DNA of 64,000 bases. Source: Syncephalastrum monosporum B8922 (taxonomy: Eukaryota; Mucoromycota; Mucoromycetes; Mucorales; Syncephalastraceae). The DNA lies in NCBI GenBank assembly GCA_000697355.1, contig JNEN01001206.1:310001-374000 (forward strand). Direction: 5' to 3'. The notes beneath the pieces were generated by a model, which was given only the letters and a program-made list of their open reading frames with translations, ran no database searches and was not told the origin of the DNA. Positions 57,193 to 64,000 of this stretch are shown here, one piece after another. A program made the position numbers and the translations under genes. Numbering within the stretch: the stretch's first letter is position 1; each line of letters begins with the position of its first letter.

Positions 57193-57564
57193 GAAGAAGT
57201 GAAATGCGTGCTACACTATGCAGTCGTATCGACAAAGACACGCACGGCGAATATATCTGCAACGATTGCACAAAGCTTAATCAGCGAGACTATCGGATGC
57301 TTCTACGAGATTACACATGCGGTCTCAAGGCAGATCAATTGTCGACAATCATAGCCATCCCCTAGTAAATATGTTGCTCGCTTTTAGACACTATCGTCAG
57401 CTTGTACTGGATGACCCATTAGCTCTTCATGACCTGGTGACCTCTCTGGACGCTATTGAAAGTGGGTTATGGAAACTCGTATGCGGACGATCCAATAGAA
57501 AAGATGCCATTTGTAGAAACGCATTCTGGGAAAAGCACAGAACGAAGAGGATGCAATTGCGCTA
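57193..57564 (+). pseudogene. Frameshifted coding relic, unknown family
   Basis: One frame reads DKDTHGEYICNDCTKLNQRD and YRMLLRDYTCGLKADQLSTI, stopping near 57365. A second frame takes over at about 57345 (HPLVNMLLAFRHYRQLVLDD, then DAIESGLWKLVCGRSNRKDA) and ends TAG at 57563-57565. Both halves have convincing protein composition, with a C-x-x-C pair in the first. The overlap point suggests a single-base indel in an old gene, perhaps a transposon-encoded protein. Family not recognised. Confidence 0.4.
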
Positions 57565-57592
57565 GGCACTGCTCTTCTGTGGCTCTGACAAT

Positions 57593-57638
57593 CTCGACGA
57601 TGTTCTCGACGATGTTCTCGACGATGTTCTCGACGGTC
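57593..57638 (+). repeat. 12-bp tandem repeat CTCGACGATGTT
   Basis: Three exact copies plus a partial fourth, directly after the frameshifted relic. Confidence 0.9.
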
Positions 57639-59216
57639 TTTGCAGCTAAGAATCCTGAAGCGTTTCTCTCCTCGTAGTTTATCTCGTCTGCAATGTCTCA
57701 CACTCGCCATCATTTTCTGCGTCCTTGTTCGGATTCAAAGTATTTAGGCAGAGACACTCACGTTATGATATGGGTTATTGAGATTTTCTTGACATGATGC
57801 TGTCTCAATTCGAGTACGTACACCTTATATGCAAGAAGAAAACCTGTACGTAGATACTGTAAGGGCTCTCTCGCGCGTCGTCTCGACCCTATACCGTCGA
57901 GGTAAATGCGACGAGTACAGTATATGTCCTGTACACATCACAGCTGGATTAGTAACCATGAAAGTTAATAGAAATATCTCTGCACCACAACAGATATTTC
58001 AAGAATGAGTGCAGTAAAAGTGAGATTTTATTGCAATCATGCTGTATCTGCATTTCGATACCGTTTACTGTACACTGTACATCCGTAGTACAGTGTGTAA
58101 AGCCATGCGTCTGTCTTTGTCTTTGAACACCTGCTTCCACTTCCTGCTTGAAAAGCTTCTTTGATCTATCGAATATTAGTATTAAGAATTGGGACCCAGT
58201 GTGTTGCCGCGGCCCCCCTTCCAGGCAGGTGGTGGCGAGTATATTTGGAGCTGCTGCTACCTTTATTTAAAGGAAAGTAATAAACACAGGAGATGTGGGA
58301 ACACTTGGGCAATATCTTATGCGCCTTCTTCTATTCTTTTCATATTCGAGTTGTTTTGTACATGTCAGATAAAATGTCTCAACAAGATTTTTTTTGCTTC
58401 CTTCTTCTTTGCTGCCACTGCAGATCATTTTTTCATATTGTTGCTTATACCCGTTAGAGGCAAATCCTACGAGTCAAGCAGGGTGGGGAAGCAATGGAAC
58501 AACCACAATTAATGCTACATACTTGTATATACACTATGCTTACTCTGTATATTTTGTGAGCGCGAAACTCTTCCATTCCGTATTCTCGATCCTCTTCCTC
58601 TTCCGCTTCCCCTTTCTCGTCTTCCGCTTTCTGTTCTTCGTCTTCTCTTTTTTTTTTCTTTCCTCCTGCACTTCTTTTCTTCGCTTGTCATGAGAGCGAG
58701 TAGTTGGGACCTGTACTGGACCAGGATGCGGGGTACCGTCACGAACTGTCTATCAAATGGGCTTGCTTGATCCTGGCGCCTTTTTGTATTCTGCCTTATG
58801 GGAGTACGTGGCCGTCTGGACGGTGGTGCAGAAACTCAGTCCGTTCACCAGGAGGTCCGTGCGCAGTGATAGCCCGCCAGCCCTGAAATGACTCCGAGAT
58901 CAGGACCATCAAATCCAGCGGTCATGGTCGGATTACATCAGATGTAAAGAATATGGACGATTCGTCTCGCTTTATGTTGTTTCCGTTATTAAAGAAAAAG
59001 AGGAAGCAATCGATCTTCTGCGTCAAGAGGATTTACGTGACACAGACATCGGCATCTGTCAGACAGGCGCAGCAGTTATGCATTGCCGGAGCGGAGCTTC
59101 TGGGCCGACAACAACAACGACAACAGCGCCAGCACTGGTTGCGCTCTCTTCACTTGACTCTTCTTCTACCAGTTGCACCCAAACAATAGATGCTGATATG
59201 AATTCGATAACTAAGC

Positions 59217-59262
59217 ATAAGAGGGGCTTTTTCGTGGGTGTCAGTAATAAAAGCCCCTTATT
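59217..59262. repeat. Hairpin with AGGGGCTTTT / AAAAGCCCCT arms
   Basis: Arms AAGAGGGGCTTTT and AAAAGCCCCTTATT are complementary except for one extra base, around a ~16-nt loop. No clear role. Confidence 0.6.
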
Positions 59263-59539
59263 CGAGTCTCACAGCATTTTAACTGTTATCGATCTTCCCC
59301 GGCAATTTATTATGGTTGTCGAAGGTCGACCAATCACCCACAGCCCTGCTGACCCAGTTTCTGGCGACACCACCTATCGTCTGTCAGGTCAACCCGTCTT
59401 TAGAAAAGCGGTCTAAGGTCCGAGCCATGCGAATCAGGTTGAAAAACTCACCCAGATCATGGGTGAGTGCCAGCGGCAAATCGGGTTAAATGTCTATAAG
59501 TACTCCGTTGGGGCATGAAGATATGGTACTAAATCAGAT

Positions 59540-61010
59540 GGCTGCAGGTCCTGGCACGCCCCCGCCCCGCTGCCTACTGCTCTCATGGACGACATCCACA
59601 GGCTACTCAACATGCCAGTGGATCCCCAAATCATTCAAGCTGCCTTGAACAAGGGTACGAAACTCCCCTCTCGGCACTAGAAGAAAGTTAAACAGAAGCG
59701 GAAGAAGAAGAAGAAAAAGCAGCAGAAGCAGAAGCAGAAGCACAAAAGATAAACGTTTTCTGATGGCGATGTCTCTTACGAATACAGTAAATGCAGCTGA
59801 TTGTTGTGATGCCTTTAATACAAACTGTTGTGGAAAATGTGTTGGAGGTAGCTAATCCTGCTAGCGTCTCGGACAGGAGAGCCCCGAAGAACAGGTGCAA
59901 GCTGTGACAACCCGTAGCTGCACACGAAATGGTTCAGCCGCAAAATATGCAGCTTGGAGGGTTACGAATGACCGCAGCAAAGAGATCGCGAGGTTGGCTG
60001 TCTTATGGAATCATATCATACACAGGTGGCCGATACGAATTTTTTTATATGTTCCAGCATGATATGAAACCATAAAGCCTGATCTATGCACTGCTCTACC
60101 ACAGGTATACGTGGCTATCATTAGCTGAAGTATATTGCATGACTATAATGCTATCATCTCAAACGATGACTCGGCTGCAGTGATTCTTCTTACCCTTTCA
60201 TCTTGAGCGTGCCATTCGACGAGATATAGAGAGGGCAAATAAGAATCTAGATGTGACACTTCTTCCGCGGAACACGTATGGCACAATATCCTTTTCAAAA
60301 CGATTCTGTTCCCATCGGTAAACGTGAGCCGCGTGTGATGGAAAAACAGGCCAATGGGTTCTTTGAAACGCGAAAAGGCGGTTGACGTCAATCCCTGTCA
60401 GGTCCTCATCTTTTACTTCTCTTTTCCCCATGGTGCAGCCGGCCCGTGTTCTTGCATGAATATCGATTGACGCGTGCTCAGTCTCACAAAAAATATTTTG
60501 CTGGCAAGTACATATGAAAGGATTTTGATTACAAGTATAAACTAGTAAGCGCAACATAGACCACTGCGTTCCCATAAGTTCCTCTGCCACCGGTTGCCCG
60601 CCCCCACCTGCACCGGTGTGCATGATAGTAAGTTGTCGTGTCAAGAGTACATGGTTCTTGGACATCATTGACCTCCTTCTGATGTATACTGAGCTTGCAG
60701 TCTTTTTCCTCGCTGCACCTGTTTCTGGCGGCACCCCCACCATCAGTGACGTTCAAGGAGCCCAAGAGCCCGTGTACGTGTGATCAGCAGCGAGGAGGAA
60801 GGGCCGGATAACGCTCCTCTGGCAGCTGCGCGCCAAGGCTCACCGACCTCGCTGCCAGACCCAGGTGAGGCGTCGCTCATGAAGGACAAGCGGGGGCTCC
60901 GTTATGATAACAATGTCAGAAAGCTGTAGCTCCCGGCACGCTCCGCTCGCTGCCTTCTGCTCTAGTCAAAGATATCCAGGGAGATGTCCTTCTTCACGAA
61001 GAACACAGAC
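59540..61010 (+). repeat. Two diverged copies of one coding-like fragment
   Basis: Around 59540-59600 and 60917-60975 the plus strand carries the same layout: GCTG(C/T)AG..CC(T/C)GGCACGC, then CTGCC(T/T)(A/T)CTGCTCT, then GA(C/T)ATCCA. Translated, they give 'PGTP..LPTALMDDIH' and 'PGTL..LPSALVKDIQ'. A second pair of related minus-strand strings follows each copy (LHLFFGALL near 59880 and VHLFWDTPH near 61390). This fits a tandem or segmental duplication of a gene now decayed in both copies. Confidence 0.4.
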
Positions 61011-61646
61011 GACGCCCAAAGTTCCTTTTAACGGGTGGATGAGGCCCAAGTTCAGCATGCTCTTGATCTCCCGGTGTACATGCTCTTCTTCCCCAGTCAG
61101 TCGTCAAGGTGCCGATCGAATCGGCGCGTCGCTCATGCTCGAAGTCCTGCACCCGGACTCAGACCACTTGTCTCGACAAAGCAATGTTCGTACGTGAGAG
61201 CATCCTTATATTGCTTCAGCAACTCGCAATCGTCAGCATCGTCCTCGCCAAAATCACTCGGACCTTCCGTTGCTCCCTCAGCATCGGGTCCTTGGACCTA
61301 CTTCATGGTTACTTGACCGTCAAAAGCGCCGCTGTTCATCGCTAACACGGTTGCCACTTCGCCGTGCGGTGTATCCCAGAACAGGTGCACAATGCATCGA
61401 GAAAGGGAGCTAATATGTTTGTTACCAGTTCTCAGCAAGGTATATGATAGAGTATGATGTGCTGTATATATAAAGTCAATAATAGACAGTGTATATGTCA
61501 TAGAATTGACAAAGACAGATTGAGTCATCCTATCATTTGTGTTTTTTGCACCATAGCACACGCCCAACCATCCCCTATGATAACTCATCATTGATATACA
61601 GAATAAGAATTCCCGTTGGGTGGCAGTGGTGAATTGTATTTATTTT

Positions 61647-62375
61647 TTAGGCCTTGACGGCGTACTTGCGAAGAGGGAAGTGGTTCTCCTTCTTCTGCTG
61701 GCGGACAGTCTTGATGCTGCGCTCATAGGGGGTCAGAGCACGGCGCATGGCACGGGTCTTCTTGACGCGGAGGTCGAGAGGAAGGTACTTCTTCTTCTGG
61801 TAGTACAGACGAAGCTGCTCGCGCTGGGTCTGGTTGATCACAGTCAGGGTGCGGGCAACGTTCTTGCGAGCCTCACCACTATCAAGTTTGAATTATTACC
61901 ACTGTTAGCCCATAGCAATACCAGCACCGCGGTATGATCCCGGACGAAAAGCTTACATCTGCTGGAGCTTGGAGGCCGAGGCGCCGGCAACCTTCTGGAC
62001 GCGCAGGGCAGCGAGCTCCTGCTTCTGCTCATCGAGGATCTTCAAGAGCTCGGCCTTGTTCTTGTTGCGCAGTTCTTGTGCCTTAACGGGAGCCTAAACA
62101 ACAGCGACGGGTGGGTTGGTTTTACAGTTCTTTGTGCATTCGCCTTCTGCTTTGTAGGTGCAGTAGGCGACGGGGAAGTCATCGTCCAGCCATCCACATT
62201 CATTCTTTTGCTGCAAAGGCTGAATCGTGTCGTTTTTCTTTTGTCGTTTGATCGAAATATTCGTATTGGAGGTAACGCATAGGATGATGGATCGATGCCG
62301 TTCATGTTGAATGGAACGTGGATGGATGGATCGATGATAGATGGATGAATGGATGGATGGATATCTACTTACCAT
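61647..62375 (-). CDS. rpl35: 60S ribosomal protein L35 (uL29)
   Basis: Three exons (62373-62375, 61957-62093, 61647-61878) give 123 aa, the same as human RPL35. Exon 1 contributes only the ATG, followed at once by a 279-nt intron, a habit of ribosomal protein genes. Protein: [20 protein letters not shown], then [20 protein letters not shown] and [20 protein letters not shown]. It sits next to the polypeptide exit tunnel and helps dock SRP. GGATG/GGATC-rich short repeats fill the 5' part of intron 1. Confidence 0.97.
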
Positions 62376-62828
62376 TTGGATGGACGGAAAAGAGGGTCGG
62401 TTGTTGGACGGTGTCTGCACTGCATTTCACCCACTCGCTGCCACCCGCGAATTTGAATAGCGCAAATCATTCCAACACCAAATCCACTTATTTCACACCT
62501 CTTATTGTCTAGAAATGAAGCCCTTTTTCATTTATTTTCCATGTCTATTGTGTTCTATGCACCTTTTATAGCTTTCTCTTTGTCCCAGAAATTGGGCCAT
62601 CGCTCGTTTGTATCAAAGACTTCGACCCCACTCCGTCTAAAAAGCCTGGTACGCTGATCGCACGCAAAGCCATGCGTGGAACCTTACGCAACTGTATTTT
62701 TGTGTAAGCGACGCACATAACAATGAACTGCTCGACGATACTATACGGAAATGTAATACATACTATAGGGGAGGGGGCGCACTGGGAATGGATTATGATA
62801 CAAGGTAGAGGTGGGTGAATGCGATGCC
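62376..62828. other. rpl35 promoter and 3' flank of the partial orphan gene
   Basis: 453 bp; contains AT-rich flank and no ORF of note. Confidence 0.5.
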
Positions 62829-64000
62829 TTAGCGTGGTGGAGTGTGTGATACGCTTGGCAGATCATGCGTTGCTAAAGCAGTCGCTGCTGCCATTTGCTG
62901 ATCCATGCCTCCGTCTTTCCACGTCACTGACAGGTTCTTTCCGTCCTTGGAGTTCTGGTCGATACCAATGTCGAGCCACGAATGCTTGCCTGTCGCTGCC
63001 GAGTTTGCACCCCATTTTAGATGCTCTTCCTCTTCCTCCTTCTGCTCATGCATCACAAGCGAAATAACAGGGTGCGTGGGCTGCTCCTCCTCTTTTTGCT
63101 CTTGTACCCTCCTATATTCCTCTGTAGCCCTACCCTCTTCTTCTCCTTCTTGGTTTGCAGTGAGCTGGGACGTTGATCGCTGATGTGACGGACATGCGGA
63201 AGCGCGCTTTTGCCCCGCGTCTACTTCACGCTGACGCCAACGGTCAAACACTTCACTCGTTGCCGCACTCTTGGGACGGAACACATCTGAGCACGGAGGC
63301 ACAGGCGTTGTCTCGCTTTTAAGGCTGATGGTACTGGTCTGGCTTGCTTCCCGATTACGCCAGTGCTGGAGCATCTCGCCATATCGAAAAGCGGGCTTTG
63401 GAAAATCAGAACTTGCACGCCGATCTGGGAAGGCTACTAGGAAAGCATGGCAGGGTCGAAACTCAACGGCCTTACTGAACCAGTCTTGGAAGGAAGATCC
63501 AGTTTTTGCACGCGGATTTGGGCGTGGGGAGGGTACCCAGCGTACGGTTTCGGGGGTAGCAGCTTCCCGGGCGAGGTTAAAGTCAACGGGGATGCGGATA
63601 TTCAGTGGAGGACAGTCAGCACTCGGGGACGATAATGACCCATCTTCTTGCTCCGCGGATAATTGGCTATGATGCACCGTGGGTACTAAATCGTCCAAGT
63701 TGAAGTCGTCTAGTGTAAGCGCGTCTGCTTTTGTGGTCGAGATAAGCTCTTCAAAAAGAGCGGTCCATCGTGCACTTTTGCGAAGCGCTTCGAGGCGGTC
63801 TTCTTCTACCAATTGCGCCGCCAATTGGGCATTCGGCGACTCCTTCCCCGTACAGCGCACTTGGCGCACAAAGAAGGAGCAGAGCGTGCGAATGGGGGCA
63901 AGGCCTGTCCGTCGGTTAGATGGTGTACTCGCAGCTGCGGCTGCAACCGCCTCGTCCGACGCAGAAAGACGGATACAGGTCGGGGCAAAAACGAGCGCGA
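62829..64000 (-). CDS. C-terminal part of an orphan protein (runs off the window)
   Basis: A minus-strand frame is open from the right edge to the stop at 62829, at least 390 codons. Near the edge it reads TCIRLSASDEAVAAAAAS and LAPIRTLCSFFVRQ; further on, WTALFEELISTTKADALTLD, DWFSKAVEFRPCHAFLVAF and FRYGEMLQHWRNREAS, then a Glu/Gln-rich tail ending in SHTPPR. I see no known domain; it looks like a largely disordered regulatory or scaffold protein with short conserved helices. The true start lies outside. Confidence 0.65.
   Translation of the reverse strand, partial: ALVFAPTCIRLSASDEAVAAAAASTPSNRRTGLAPIRTLCSFFVRQVRCTGKESPNAQLAAQLVEEDRLEALRKSARWTALFEELISTTKADALTLDDFNLDDLVPTVHHSQLSAEQEDGSLSSPSADCPPLNIRIPVDFNLAREAATPETVRWVPSPRPNPRAKTGSSFQDWFSKAVEFRPCHAFLVAFPDRRASSDFPKPAFRYGEMLQHWRNREASQTSTISLKSETTPVPPCSDVFRPKSAATSEVFDRWRQREVDAGQKRASACPSHQRSTSQLTANQEGEEEGRATEEYRRVQEQKEEEQPTHPVISLVMHEQKEEEEEHLKWGANSAATGKHSWLDIGIDQNSKDGKNLSVTWKDGGMDQQMAAATALATHDLPSVSHTPPR

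Larger units (their letters stand above)
57639..61646. other. Gene-poor region with decayed duplicated sequence
   Basis: 4 kb with no intact gene. It holds two related fragments near 59540 and 60920 (separate entry), a hairpin at 59217-59262 and a 181-codon minus-strand frame at 60198-60743 without recognisable motifs. The composition changes (GC-rich islands at 58700-59150 and 60800-61350) suggest a patchwork of old insertions. Confidence 0.4.

Noticed and set aside
57639..61646. Intact retrotransposon that might own the HDV-like ribozyme
   Set aside because: No reverse transcriptase, endonuclease or RNase H motif was found on either strand, and this stretch is upstream rather than downstream of the ribozyme.
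62094..62420. 108-codon minus-strand ORF over the rpl35 leader and first intron
   Set aside because: It overlaps the intron fixed by the L35 homology; composition is repeat-driven.

Overview
The window is nuclear DNA from a filamentous fungus, most likely an early-diverging one (Mucoromycota-like; this is an inference from style, not a database match). The genes are split by short introns of about 50-80 nt with GT-AG ends and TACTAAC/CTAAC-type branch sites, and splice phases close exactly when exons are joined. The conserved proteins are eukaryotic housekeeping proteins with fungal-specific members (Mub1/samB, Rtg2, Ppz, UPF0662, NudC, Sla2). No bacterial operon signals, tRNA genes or CRISPR arrays were seen.

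Layout. 0.5-1.7 kb: a WWE-like, Ser/Thr-rich protein. 3.7-9.4 kb: three minus-strand genes, a Mub1/samB MYND protein, an Rtg2-type Ppx/GppA protein and the 26S proteasome ATPase Rpt3. 9.4-15.1 kb: a long gene-poor stretch. 15.1-16.0 kb: a two-finger C2H2 factor. 18.7-23.5 kb: a Ppz-type phosphatase, a UPF0662 protein and ribosomal stalk P1. 24.1-26.6 kb: a secreted sulfatase with ten exons. 27.6-28.0 kb: a dead MIX17/CHCHD2 copy. 29.5-34 kb: NudC and a two-RRM protein with a KKEEP/S repeat tail. 34-39.7 kb: an orphan Pro-rich protein, a divergent eIF4E-family protein and a small orphan. 39.7-55.7 kb: a dense block with clathrin heavy chain, an LLP-type nucleolar protein, a SET protein, a bifunctional PFK-2/FBPase-2, the helicase Has1 and the endocytic adaptor Sla2/Hip1R. 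55.7-61.6 kb: gene-poor and full of decayed sequence. 61.6-62.4 kb: ribosomal protein L35. 62.8-64 kb: a partial orphan gene running off the edge.

The most notable find is a complete HDV-like self-cleaving ribozyme on the minus strand at 56254-56333, about 590 bp upstream of the Sla2 start codon and on the same strand. All helices (P1, P2, P3, P4), the L3 CC / GG P1.1 contact, the GGGCAAC joiner and the GGCTAAG J4/2 strand with its catalytic C can be read directly. Next to it is an 80-bp foldback whose loop carries a 16-nt string identical to the U4 snRNA 5' stem-loop as I remember it.

Functionally, clathrin heavy chain and Sla2 lie within 16 kb of each other and act in the same endocytic coat. 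Has1, P1, L35 and the LLP protein serve ribosome production. Rpt3 and Mub1 (which in yeast works with Ubr2 on Rpn4, the proteasome gene activator) are near neighbours. All exon boundaries were set by hand from splice motifs, reading-frame closure and remembered family sequences; they are predictions.
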